A program made the position numbers and the translations under genes. From the NCBI GenBank assembly GCA_030248295.1, contig JASANH010000115.1, positions 1-64,000 on the forward strand: 64,000 bases of DNA, in the 5' to 3' direction. Numbering within the stretch: the stretch's first letter is position 1; every line of letters starts with the position of its first letter. Below are positions 38,401-51,800 of this stretch, piece by piece. This DNA comes from Mesodorylaimus sp. YZB2_4. Lineage: Eukaryota > Nematoda > Enoplea > Dorylaimida > Dorylaimidae. The notes beneath the pieces are model-generated. The model saw only the letters and a program-made list of their open reading frames with translations. It did not search any database and was not told where the DNA came from.

Positions 38401-41400
38401 CACCCTAGTTTTAGTGTGGGGGCCGAAATTCTAGAGCTCTAGCACCCATGCAAAAAAACGTCGGCGTGCTTGATTGCAAAGGGGGGACCATAGAGAAATG
38501 AAAATTTCGGTTTTTAAAATAATTGAGATAATGGTCCAAAATCTGAATATCATATTCCTTTTCGATATCCCCTCATCGATTCTAGAGTGCACTTCTTTAA
38601 GCGCTCAGCTCCTAAGTCATCACCCCGAGACAATTGTTGCTGTGACAGTAACCCTCGATTCATCAGTGCGAAATCCTACAGGAATTATCGCCCCACCCCC
38701 ACTCTTGCGCGACCCCTTCGGACTGTCCTGCCCGTCACTGCCCCCGGGTCATCTTGGCCTAGGATCCAAATTATACATGTTCTAATAATTTATGATCAAT
38801 CGATCAGAAAACAACAATCGATATTTGTGTTTTTTGAGTTGTGGTTTCCATTTTGCAGAATATCACAGCGGACGTAGTTGCTGGCACTTCGTCGAATCAT
38901 GGGAACAAAAAGATCCAGTGGCAAGAACACGTTTATAATGGTGACGAAGCGACTGTACAAAGAATAGCTGATCGGACTGGGTGCAAGGTGAGATTGGAGT
39001 TGAGGGAGTTAGGACTGGCAAGGTTTAAATATTTTGGGTTATTGGATCTTTTCTGGGTTGATTTGCCTATCTTCAGAATTTTCAGAAAATGGATGGGGTC
39101 TTGCTGGAATGATAAACGTGCTTGTTTGCTGGCTGAAATTACAGAATGATTGATGCTTGATTCGGGGGGGGAGGGATTCGAATAAAACTTAATGCATTTT
39201 GATTTCAAAGTTTTGCCGGAAAAATTTTTTTGGGTTTTCAAAATTAAAATGCAATAATTCACCAATAAATGACTCACTTTCTATAAATCCATAAATTTAA
39301 AGTTTGATTAGAACATGCACAACATTTTTGGCTGAGGAAACCTTCCCTGGGTGTTTGAACTTGACTCGATATGGAAAAGTAAAAAAAGTAAAGTTTTGTG
39401 GCTATTTCTCTCATATCTGGTTAAGCAAGAAAAAGTTTTTTTTCGTTCAGGATTTGTCGATGATCAGCGAAGCCTTGGTCGATTACGACGGTGATGAGCA
39501 CGCGGCCATGGATTATATTGCCAGTTTGATGATGGTCACTGATTCGTCGATTGAGTTCGTGGAAGAAGCGAACGAGCAGGCTGTTGCTGCGTCGACCAGT
39601 GCCAGTGGACAAGTCAGACAAATCGAGGATCAAGGCGAGAATTGCATGGTTTCTGGATCTGCTGCCGGTGGAAAAACCAAGTCAGCACCAGTCAAGGTGA
39701 GAAGTGGTGTGGTCCCAGCATCGACCGACCCGGGTGTCAGGTCACTAAACCGACCCGATCCACCCGACCCCACGTTGTAGTGCGCCCACTCATTTGTTTT
39801 CTGGCATGATGCATTCTTTCTTCGATCGATAACCATCGATAACAGACACCAGCAGTCAGGAAGAGGGCCTGACGGATGTCGGACAAAAGCGGACGGGGGG
39901 GGGGGGGGGGAGAAGAACTTAAGGACTAAGTTAACGTGCTCGTCCCTTGCCTCATGCTGTCTGAGGCGACAGCGTAGAATTTCACAAATTTGTACTGTCC
40001 AACTGCACCTGCAATATCCCATTTCGCTTCTAGACTTGACTTCTTAGAGTAGAAGGTGGCCGGTATGAGGACAGATTTTAAAATTTCTTTGGGCTTGGCC
40101 CCCCCACCTACCCTGATTTCCTATGGGTTTTACCATCTGCGCCAGCAGTCAATGAGGGGCGCGGCAGTGTGTGAGGCGATCAACTCTCATGGCAGGCTCC
40201 CTCTGGCGGCCTCACTTGGAGCTGCTTCGCTGGAGCATCACCGCCGAGGGCATCCTGCGCCAGAATCGGCGTTTCCGGATGATAGAGGGCAAGAACGGAG
40301 GGCCCCGACTGGCAATCAGGACCAGTTTTCTCAATCGAGGGCACCACTTCCACCTCTAATTGAATTCCTGGTGAATCGCCCACAGCCATTTCTCTGAGAA
40401 CGGGTTTCCTAAACTGACGTCTTCAGCCAGAATAGAACTGAGGTGTTTCAGTCAGGGTGCCCCCCCCCCCCCCCAAATCAACCTCTCACAAACCAAATGA
40501 GGCCCCGCGCTCCTATGTAAACAGGAGGTGGGTGGGGTCGAAACTTGCAAAAAAGAACGTCGATGTCATGCATGGGCGGCCAGTCCGGTGGGTTGAAGTG
40601 TCGATCCTAGCTGCCTGCATGAAGACATAACTGGACGCAAGAGAAAAAATTTTGGCGGGAATTCAAAATTCTGATCCGGCCGACCCACAGCTTGGGTCGG
40701 TTCCCCCAAACCGATCCGGCCCGGATGGGTGGGTCGGTTCGGCCGGGTCGGTGGGTCGGTCGATACTGGGTGTGGTCTGGTTGGTTTTTTTGTTGAATTT
40801 GAAGTGAAGGCTGAAAAACGGGCGGGGAAATCAGGGGTTATCAAAGTGCCTAGAAAATACGAATTTTGGTGCCAAAATCAGGGTAAACGGAGAATTTGCA
40901 TGTTGAAGATTCAAATTTCGGCTTACCCGCCTTTTATGTGTACCTGCTTATCATGATATAATTATGCTGGGAGAGCGTGATGATGATTAGCCTGGGTTCG
41001 AATCGTTAGAAAATGGTTGGAGAATTCGGGGGTACTGTAAAAAAACTAGGATCGCCTGTTGGCCGATCGATATTTCAGCCGCATTTAGAATGTTAATAGC
41101 TGGTCAGTTTAAAAGCTATTATAAATATTCTCACGTCAAAACACATCAGCTTTAGTGGCTGTTTCAGCAAGCTAGGGTTCACTTTACACCAGCTTCGCAA
41201 TGAATTTTTTGTAATGCGTTTGAATTTCCCGCTCTTGCGCCTGAGCATCAACAACTGAGTCCGGGACCAAGCGATGAAGCCGCGAACAATATGCGGGCTA
41301 TGTCATCATCATGATTGCCTTTACATTAATTATACCGTTCACATTATTTGTAAAGGTCTTTAAAATGGATAAAAAGCGAGGTTCGCGCCCGCTAGCAGAC

Positions 41401-41747
41401 TATCAAAGATGCTCAGGCGCGCGAGCGGGAAATTCAAATTGGGAATTCCGGTTTCAAATTTAGAGTTACCCGCCTTTTTGTGTACCTGCTTATCATTTCC
41501 CATCCCTTGAACAGTCAAAAAAGATTTTTTCTGAAAATCTCTGCAAAAAACAGTATGTAATTTTTTGAAAAATTTTGTCTTTTTTTAGAAACTTACAAAT
41601 AAACAACGAAAAGATCAGAATCGACGTGAGAAAGCAGTGAAAGGCAATCGTCGTGCGATTGATGGGGATGAAAAGTCGGTGGTGGATGGAAGTGGTCAGG
41701 AGGACGGTGTTGTTGTGGAAGCTGCTTTCGGTTGTTTACGAATTTGA
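35451..41747 (+). CDS. OTUD3: OTUD3-like OTU deubiquitinase
   Basis: Exons 35451-35647, 36588-36736, 37565-37677, 37744-37860, 38859-38987, 39451-39696 and 41589-41747 give 369 aa; all joins are GT-AG and in frame. The OTU domain covers roughly residues 35-185. GDGNCLFRAL holds the catalytic Cys (about residue 68, split around intron 1), and NGEHYSSVR the catalytic His (about 173). [14 protein letters not shown] is typical of OTUD3. Exon 6 encodes a UBA-like segment ([19 protein letters not shown]). The last exon gives [14 protein letters not shown], matching the basic C-terminal tail of OTUD3 proteins. The family removes ubiquitin chains in the cytoplasm. The 1.9 kb last intron holds a MITE and a GACCGACCC-ended element. 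Confidence 0.92.
35863..37500 (+). repeat. Degenerate minisatellite with GTAAAATATGGTTTCAG core in OTUD3 introns 1-2
   Basis: Units of about 38-45 bases with consensus CACTGGGTAAAATATGGTTTCAG plus GTGTTCCCTG occur at about 35863-36160 (intron 1) and 36820-37500 (intron 2). All are in one orientation. Clear cores lie near 36035, 36826, 36912, 37230 and 37348. Many units are diverged (AAACTGTAGTTTTAG). The core equals the TIR of MITEs elsewhere in the window. Confidence 0.75.
37940..38215 (+). repeat. Degenerate AATCGATTTTCTGATC repeat, OTUD3 intron 4
   Basis: About 15-20 imperfect copies of ATCAATCGATTTTCTG. Low-complexity intronic repeat. Confidence 0.75.
39717..40772. mobile_element. Probable non-autonomous element with CCCAGCATCGACCGACCC ends
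   Basis: The left end CCCAGCATCGACCGACCC (39716) mirrors GGGTCGGTCGATACTGGG (ends about 40770) with one mismatch, followed on both sides by GACCC-rich sequence. It is about 1.05 kb, in the last OTUD3 intron. The ends match those of the foldback element in the RNF14 intron. It contains runs of G (39895) and C (40462). No coding content. Confidence 0.55.
41219..41438. mobile_element. MITE with 31-bp TIRs (TTTGAATTTCCCGCTC)
   Basis: 41219-41249 and 41408-41438 form an inverted repeat with 29 of 31 matches (TTTGAATTTCCCGCTC, then CGCCTGAGCATC). The element is 220 bp, in the last OTUD3 intron. The outer 16 bases resemble the MITE at 25677-25915; the inner GCGCCTGAGCATC also appears near 49805. 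Confidence 0.8.
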
Positions 41748-41904
41748 CGACTAATTTTGGTAGTGATTGGACTAATCATAGTGATCGTACGTTGTGGCTG
41801 TGCGTGTGTGTACAGTGTACATGACTAGTGTGCCTTTGTGTTCCGTGTCCTGAGCGGCCATCAATTAGACCAGGATTATGAATTGAGCAATCAAGATGAT
41901 GATC

Positions 41905-41910
41905 AATAAA
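41905..41910 (+). terminator. OTUD3 poly(A) signal AATAAA
   Basis: AATAAA about 158 bases past the stop codon. The SMAP start codon follows 96 bases later. Confidence 0.6.
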
Positions 41911-42005
41911 TTGGATTCAATGTTTCTGTGGTGGTTATTGATTTTGTCTGATCAATCGATATTTTGGTGATGGAGATGAGATTGTGGTGAAACGATTGAT
42001 GGTTT

Positions 42006-43547
<1,542 letters not shown>

Positions 43548-43600
43548 TTTTTTCCTGTTTGGCATGTATGTAACTTCTAGCATCCAACATTTTAATACAC

Positions 43601-43606
43601 TTTATT
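43601..43606 (-). terminator. MVD poly(A) signal AATAAA
   Basis: AATAAA on the minus strand about 125 bases past the MVD stop codon. It lies inside the presumed 3' UTR of the convergent SMAP gene, so the two transcripts probably overlap. Confidence 0.55.
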
Positions 43607-43730
43607 TCAACGAATAGGTTTGTTTAAAAACTCAACACCAACTTGCATTGACATTTTGATACTGGAAGAAACTAAAGCCCTAGTTTGGGTCAAAAAATGT
43701 AAAAACTTGTCATTGTATTCTGTGACTGGA

Positions 43731-45261
43731 TTAATCGATTATATGCGGTGCACTTCCCAATTTGGACACGATGACATACTCGACCGAATCGGGCATTGGC
43801 ATTAGACGTTCCCATCGATTTGATTGTTCTGAATCGACATTCGGATCGCCACGACTAAATGGACGAATACGATGAATTTCGGGTGCCGTTGGGCCACGAA
43901 TAAATTTGCCTTCTTTTCGATTTGGGCAGTAATGGCATAAATACGGTAGAAATTCGGCCACTGTTTGTTCTTCCATCAATAAACAACAATTTGGACCGGC
44001 ATCGAAAGTATAGGCGACTTTGCTTTGATTGTTATATTCGTTAAATGCATGGACCAAATCGATTAAGTGCGATGAAGCATCGGATAAATAAAATAATGGT
44101 GGATAAGTATCCGCGCACACTGCGTGTAATTGATTGCTATCCTTAATTACGATTTCGGTTAATTTTGAGAAATCTTTGCTTTCTATGGTTTTTTTCAATT
44201 CTTCTATTCGACCGGGGATTAATGTTAAACGATGTTTAAATAATTGACTGGTCTCCACAGTACGTTGCATACCATTCGTACTGCTATCGCGTTTAACTCG
44301 ACTATTCACTACGACAACGACGGCACGAAGCGATGGCCAATGATCGACTGGTGTCAATTGACGACATACGCAATCCGATCCATCAACTTTCTCACCGGCT
44401 ATCCAATGTACGAAACCACCGTAAATACTACGACATGCGCTCCCGGAACCTGAAAAATTGTCAAAAAAGTTTAACCTGGGTGGGAATCGAACTCGCGCGG
44501 TCTATGACGCGGGCCGTGGCCTAGCGGTTGCCTGTCACGCTTACTGTACAGGAAAGGGTTCGACTACCGCCTGGGTGAAACAAGATTCTTATGATGGGTA
44601 TGGATAATGGATGACACGACATGGGTTATTCCCCGGACACGGGTTCGAGGCCCCCTTCTGGCAACATTTTAGGTGTCTCCTTTAGGTTTCTGAGTCTTTT
44701 TTCAATTGTCGATTTCTAATTTCTGGTTTGTTTCAGGCATGTTTGCTTTTACTTCGCTGACACAGTGCATTTACCCCATTATCAAGTATTATCTCATTCT
44801 TTCCTTTTTGCACGTAATCTGACAGATTCTGTGCAAAACTTACCCGTTCGCGCTAATCCACTGATCGTATCCGTATCAACACCCAGAAGTTTTCCCAATC
44901 CGTACGCAATTGCAGCGAATCCGGCAGCCGATGATGCTAAACCAGCACTTGTGGGAAAATTGGTCTCCGATTCGACACGAAAACGAGCCGTTTCCGGTAA
45001 TTTTCCAACCAATTCACGAATTCTTCGAAAACATTGAACAAAACGAGCATTCGTTTTCAAATCCACTTGTTTTCCATTCACTACAACGCTATCCGATCTT
45101 TCTTCCGTTGTTATTATTACTTTTGTTCTTGCATAAACCGAATCGATATTAATACTGATCGAATCATTGAATGGGAGAATTCGTTCTTCATCGCGTTTTC
45201 CCCAATATTTGATCAAAGCGATATTTATCGGAGCGATTACCGTAATCTCGTTCTTCTCCAT
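43731..45261 (-). CDS. MVD: Mevalonate diphosphate decarboxylase
   Basis: Minus strand, join of exon 45261-44844 and exon 44449-43731, 378 aa (family about 400). Donor AACGG|GTAAGTTTTG, acceptor GACAATTTTTCAG|GT. It converts mevalonate 5-diphosphate to isopentenyl diphosphate with ATP, the last step of the mevalonate route. GHMP-kinase fold landmarks are APINIALIKYWGKRD near the start, the phosphate loop FPTSAGLASSAAGFAA (about 105-120), GSGSACRSIYGGFVHW at the exon junction, ETS, VIKDSNQLHAVCADTYPP, and YTFDAGPNC with the catalytic Asp. The C-terminus VEYVIVSKLGSAPHI is typical but ends slightly early. The gene is complete and starts 637 bp from RNF14, head to head. Confidence 0.95.
44474..44570 (+). 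repeat. tRNA-derived element in the MVD intron
   Basis: Plus strand A box TGGCCTAGCGG (44517-44527) and B box GGTTCGACTACC (44557-44568) are at tRNA-like spacing. Just before them, on the opposite strand, is another B box (GGGAATCGAACTC, 44473-44485), so two tRNA-like units lie head to head. It starts within about 25 nt of the exon 2 acceptor (44450-44451). Likely SINE heads, not functional tRNAs. Confidence 0.5.
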
Positions 45262-45898
45262 CTTTAAACGCCGTCGAATAAGCTTAGCTTAGCCTTTATA
45301 TTCGAAGAGACACGTGATTTTCAAAAACCACTTGAAAACAGCTTGAATCACAAGCAAACATCAAACAAACACACACCCCAAGGAAGCTGAATCATGAACT
45401 TCTTACCGCTAGTAGCAGACATATAATGATGATGTCAGATTCAGATTCAGATTGACAATGAATATTTTTCACTGCTTCTATTTCGGAAAATACCATAATA
45501 CGTGCGTTTTTCTCGAAAAACCACCTTTTTTTAACTCAGCTCGCAGATCTGACTGAAAAACCGGCTTTTTTCTCTCCTTCTCCGAATCTTAAGTTTACCC
45601 TGATTGCCAGACATCCGATCATGAAGAGTGGGAAAATAAAGATTCGGATTCAGACTCGGAGTAGAAATTATTAACACTTCGGACATATTAAAAATTTTTG
45701 AACAGTGCGTTTAAATTTTTCGAGAAAGGAAAATTTTCATTGTTTTTCCGCAATCGTATTTACACTTTTTGTTTTTTGTCTGAATCTCTAGTTTATCACA
45801 ACTGTCAGATTTTCGGATTTTAAACGAAAATTTCCTATCGTGCCCTGTCATTTTATAATTTCTAAACGCCTGCATCTGGTCTGGTCGGTGAACTGCTC
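45262..45898. promoter_or_regulatory. Divergent intergenic region between MVD and RNF14
   Basis: 637 bp between opposite start codons. It carries CAGATTCAGATTCAGATT (45436-45453), GATTCGGATTCAGACTCGG (45641-45659) and an inverted CCGAATCTTAAG (45581-45592). The GATTCAGATTCAG core is the same as in the REXO5/OTUD3 region. No TATA box is evident. Confidence 0.45.
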
Positions 45899-48800
45899 AT
45901 GATGGCGTCTTTGAACGAAGATCAAGAAGCCGAATTATTGGCTTTAAAAAGCATTTTCGAAGAAAATACGTTGGAAATTTTGGAAAACGATTCTTCGATC
46001 GCTACTTGTCGTCTTATCATCGAAATCGATGCACCAAACGGAGCTCATTTCTCTCTTTTGGTTGGTTCTGACGAAGAAAAGAGTGAGTTTTCGAATTTTC
46101 TTTTCTACAAAACTGGATTTCTGACGAATATTACAATTTTTGGGGATGGACTTGAAAAATAAAAACTTTGTGGTTTATACAAGACTGGATAAAAAACCGG
46201 AAAAACCAGGGACTGCGAGGAATATCTAAAAAACCTTGAGAAATTAGGATTTATGAGCAAAAATCAGAGAAAAATAGGACGCTGCATTTTGAGGCTTTCA
46301 ATTTTTAAGCACCCGCCTTTTTGAAGGATTACATTTCGTAGAAAGCCTCATTAATCAGATCGATCTGATTTTGCAAATTCTTGCGGTAGACCACGTTTTC
46401 TCACATCTACCAAGCTTTGACGGCTTGAATTCTAGAACATTTCTATAACAAGGGCGAAAAGGCACTTTTTTCCGCCTTTTTTGCAGTATTTTGAGTTTTA
46501 AGCACTGCAATCTCAGGTTTGCCGGTTTCTCCAATTCAGACACTCAGACACACTTAAGCCTACAGGAGGGTTTTCGCCAACGTTTTTTCAGTGTGTTTTT
46601 AAAGTTTGAATTCCCGCAAATTCAGTTTCGTTTGATGCTCAGGCTCAAATCATTTTTAGCTGGCGCCACGGTGACAGTTGATCATTTATCTCCGCTGTAT
46701 TTATCATTCACATTCGACCCATCTTATCCATCAGCATCGCCTCCTTCGTACAAACTCGATGCATTGTGGTTGACTCCATCGATCACTAATCGATTACGGG
46801 TCATACTCGACGATATCTGGAATGGGTGTCCGAATAGTCCAGTCTTATTCAATTGGTATCAATCGATTAAAGACAACGTATTGGATTTTATCGATCAGCC
46901 ATTACCATTGATCGAATGCAATGCTCCTGTGGCCGAATTAGTGAATTTATTGATCGATCATGATCGATTGAAGAAACGTCGATTATTTGAAATATCGTAC
47001 GTTTTTTGCGACGTTTGTTGTCGAGAATTACGTGGTTCGGAATGCGAGCAATTGACGCCTTGTAATCACGTGTTTTGTCGGGAATGTTGTCGATCGTATT
47101 TACAATTACAAGTTCAAGAAGGGGCGTTGGATCGACTGAAATGTTTGGCTGACGACTGTCAATCGATTGTTGCTGGTCAACAATTACGATCGATACTAGG
47201 ACCCGAGTTGTACGCACGATACGATCAATTGTCATTATCGCGTGGTTTAGATTCGATGACGGATATTGTACAATGTCCGAGACCCGATTGCGGTGCGCCC
47301 GTTTTGACCGATGGACCCGATTCGAAAATGGCTTCCTGCGCCGTTTGTCATTTACCATTTTGCCTTTATTGTAAAAAAGTTTTTCACGGTGTGGCGCCGT
47401 GTGCCTTTTCGTTAGGTAAGTGTGTTGTTTGTTGGAATTTGGGGTTTGTCATGTGGGCTGGGAGTCGCCTGTGACCCCTGGTCCACTTGCTCATCTGGGG
47501 CGGGGTAGAATTGGCAAGTTTTTGACCAGCCCCTCTCCTGTCACGATGAGAGCAAAGTCCAAGATACTCAGCCGGAAACATAAAACTCTATGCCAGGACC
47601 GATTTCCATGCCAGCCCAGCATCGACCGATCTACCGATCCAATGGTTGGATCGGTTTTCAATCCGATCCGACTGCTGAATCGGCAACTGCATTTTTTCGC
47701 GCTTTTTCTGCTGGAAAATGATGAAGTGTTGCATGCTATGATGAGAAAGTCCCGTTTCTTTCTCTCAAATCAACATTTAATCCCATTTTAGGCCATAATC
47801 ATGTCCCGTGTCTTTGGAGTGGTCCGATAGAGAGTTAGGAACAGGGCAGGTTGGTGAGGCCTCAGTGCCTAACACGTCATTCCCATCAATCTTGTATTTT
47901 CTGAAGCGGATCGGGATCGGGGCCATCCAGACCCTGGATCGGATCGGGATCCGGATCCAGGCCTATGGTCGGATCGGTCGATGCTGTTGGCACTGCGTCC
48001 TCACTATTCTGCCCGGTGTTTCACTGTAACTCTCTATCAGACCTCTCCAAAGACACAGGAGACATAACCAGCGCATAAAGTAGGATTAAATGCTGATTCG
48101 AGGGAAAAACGGGACTTTCTCATTATAGCATACAACACTATCATTTTCTAGCTGATAAAGCGCAAAAAATTTTAGTAGCCGATTCGGCCTGTTCAGGGCC
48201 AATCCGATTCACCCCCTGGATCCATGGATAGTCGGGGCTGGCCTCCATGCCAGGCGGGAACGCCATGACACACGTGAAGTCTTCTGTCTAATGTATATTG
48301 ATTGCTCAAGTATGGGTAAGGTCGGCTAAGTTAGGGGGGCTGGGAGGGGAAGGGGGCGAGGGGGTAGAGATCAGATCAGATCAAATCGGCTAAGCCTGAT
48401 CTCATCGCGTGTAAGAGCAGCATCGACCGATCCGCTGATACGATCCGACTGCCGGATCGGCATTTTAAATTTGTCGCGCACTACCTGCTTGAAAAACACG
48501 CGTATGGTACACGGAAAGCAGGGTTCGCGGCACCCTCTTAATTTTTTAAAACCTTTGGTTCCAATAGCCTCCTCTAATCCTCTCAAATTAGGTATGTCCT
48601 TCTCTGAAATTTGGGTTTTCTGCCATAATCATGGTCACTGTGACATGATGTACGTGAATTATTGAATGGGTTCCAGCCAAAGGTCAGAGAGAAATCAGAT
48701 GCCATGGGATATAGAAGAAATGAATAAGGAGCTTAACAATAGGTTGGGATCAGGATTTTTCTGTGTTTTGCGCATGAGCCTTTTTACCTCACTGAATCAC

Positions 48801-51800
48801 ACTTTTCAGTTATACAGTTTTTTTTGTAACTTCTTTAATTATCGATTATTATATATAACTCGAAAATCGATTTAAAAAATATGCAGTTCTGATACAGGCC
48901 TAGATATAGATAAGCCAAGCCAGGTCATGCCATGCCATGCTTCATCCCTGGCCGAGCGCTATGCAGCAAACCAGGCGGCCGCGGTGGTGAAGCGGTTCGG
49001 CATTGGTCTCCCCGTATTGCTTGGGAGCGAGTGGCTGGACTCGTCCCGGGTTCGATCCCCGGTGATGGAGGTCGGTTTGCGAACCATAAACCCTCGCTGA
49101 CCTTGCACGCCAGGCCGTGGCTGACTCACCCGGTACCGCCGAGGAGAGACGAAAGCCAAACGAGTAGACAGTCGCGGCTGTCGAACACCGACAGGGTTCA
49201 AAGCCCACCCGCCATCGTCCGAGGAAGTCGGTGCCTGGTCCAGGATGCCCTCGCGTGGAGGTGCTCCTAGTGGAGACGCGCAGAGGGACGCTGCCGTGAG
49301 AGCTGGTCACCTCACGGCCTCGCTTATCATATCATTACTGCTGGCCGGCTATAGGCAAAACGGGTTGGATGTCCCGTGGGGAACTGGGGCGGCGCGGGAC
49401 CCAACCCACAAAAATTTTAAAAAAAAACTATGCAGCAAACGCGGGGGTCCAGCATCCGAAACTGCGGGGATGTAGCCCCCGTGACCCCCCTCTAGGCTTG
49501 ACAAATTTTGTAATGGTAAAGTTTTGAAAAACGGGTCTGACCACCCTCTAGACAAGCCAAAAATTAGTGACCCCCCCTCCATCCTCGATGAGCCAAAAGT
49601 TGGTGAGCCCCACCGCAATCCTGACCCAGCCGCAACTTTTGGCGCGGCAGGGTCTGAACCAAGGATGCAAGTATACAGGGTCAAGCTATAAAGTACGAGT
49701 CACATTCTCGAAGTAAAGAAGGATCAGCGAACAGAGGCTACCCAGTAACTTTATAGGAGTCAGCTCGCTGATAGTCAAATATTTTTAAATTTTCCGCGCG
49801 CACTGATGCTCAGGCGCAAAAACCTTATGACAGTGGGCAGGTAAACTTGGCTGGGCGCAGTTGAAGGCATGGCTACATACTTGAGTATTCTAAGGCTCCC
49901 TGACGCACGGGTCGACCATCACGCTATAATTCAAAAAAGGGCTTCCGAGGCCTCTATTTGAAATTATATCGCAAAAAACAGTAATTGCAAAGCACTTTTG
50001 AGCACAATCAAGGAAGTGACGTCGACATTTCGCTTGATTCCCAAAAATGGGCAAATCAGTTTGAATTTGGCGCCTCACAGGTATTTATCCGCTAGCATTG
50101 CAATAAGGTGCGCGCTGGCGCGAGGCAGAAAACACGTGGAACAAGAAAGATTGAAGAGGGGAAGTGGAAATGGTTGAGTAGCTGCCCTGCTTGGTTACGA
50201 AGTTTCTTAAGCTAAGTTGTGAATGCAAAGGCAGTAAGCGCAACTAAACACGAACACGAACATACTATGTCCGCAAATATTTTCTCGCCGATCAACCAGT
50301 GCCTTTTGTCAAAATCTACCAATAAATTTCTTGTAGCATGTTGAATAACTGTGGGTCTAACCTCAACCGCTGTTTTGCTTTCTTCGACCATTGCCTTTCT
50401 CAGTGCGCGTCAGCCTCAGTGTGATTACGGATGCGACATCACACTGACGAAAATGTATGATAGCTAGTTTACAGCATGAGTCAAAGCGCTTTTTACGCAG
50501 ACTTTGTGCCATGCCAGAAAAAGTTAAATGTCAGGGTTACTTCGCAGAGGCAGGAAAGCTCCAAAACTTTTACTCCTGCGTAGAGTCGAACCTGCATCAC
50601 TCAGCTTTGAAATTCGGCTCTCTACCCCTCCGCCTCCTCTCCCTATTGTGTTCGGGTCTACGTTAGCTCATGCTGTGGGCGACAATAACCGCCAGTTGCT
50701 ACTTTAAATCTATTTCGCAAGTCGAACAACCCTGTGTACCTGAGCATCACAACAAGTGCGCCAAATTTAAACTGTATTGCCCAATTTGGGGAATGAAGCG
50801 AAGAGCCCATTTTTTGAATTTCAGCAAGATGGCCGACCCGTTAGAGCATGCTGAACCGGCTTTATAGGCGTTCAGGGAGCCTTAGAATACTGAAGTATAT
50901 GGCCATGGTTGAAGGTTTGCGCGAAACGCTTCTCATCGAGTTTTGGAGCTATACTCAAGGGGCTGTAACAACATTATCACAGAGGACTGAACTCCAGTGC
51001 CTCTGTCCTCCTCTGTCGATTGGATATTGCTGCCTCCAAACCGTGTATGCAAGCAACGGAATCTAGTACGATCACAGGGCTCAGGCTAAGCAGGGTTGGT
51101 TCTGGTTTAAAACCCTTAAAAACAATTTGAAAACTGTGCGAAAAACCTGCGAAAATCAGGGAAACTGAGAATCTTCGAGCCAAAGTCAGCAAAAACTTAA
51201 AAAATGCATTCCAGGGTTCAAGTCGTGAAAATTCAGAGAATAATTTTGATTTTTGTCTATAAAACATGGAAAAATCTGGGGAAAAAAGAATCTTCCAGCC
51301 GAAATCAGGGAAACTTAAAGGTTCCATTGCGAGGTTTCAAACTGATAAATTGAGAAAAATTCAATTTTTGCCTTAATACTTGATATTGCTGCCTTCAAAC
51401 CGTGTGCGCACGCATGGCAAATAGGTTGGATGGCAAGGTTCGGGCTAAACAAAGTTCACTAATGTTTAAAAAAACTTGGTAAAGTTTTGGAATTTGAGAA
51501 GTGTCTGGAAAACGTAAAATAGGAATTAGGGGTTTGGCGACACGCCATGAGCGACCTGCTCTGTTTACTCGCTGTTACCAGAACTTATCGGTAGCCGCAG
51601 CAGCAGTATGTCAGGGATGCAGAACTAATCAGCGTCACAGCAGGACTAGATACCGCTCGGGACTCGCGCATTATACTGCGGCCAGCAGATAAAGCGCGGA
51701 AAACTTTCATTTCCAATCCACCCTAGGAATGGTCCATGCTATGCCGAAATCAGGGAAAAGTGTGGGAGACTCGTAAAGTTTTCAAATTTCCGATCACCCG

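Noticed and set aside
46888-47358. 156-codon open frame antisense to RNF14 exon 2
   Set aside because: The plus strand encodes a well-conserved RBR domain; the antisense frame is a shadow.
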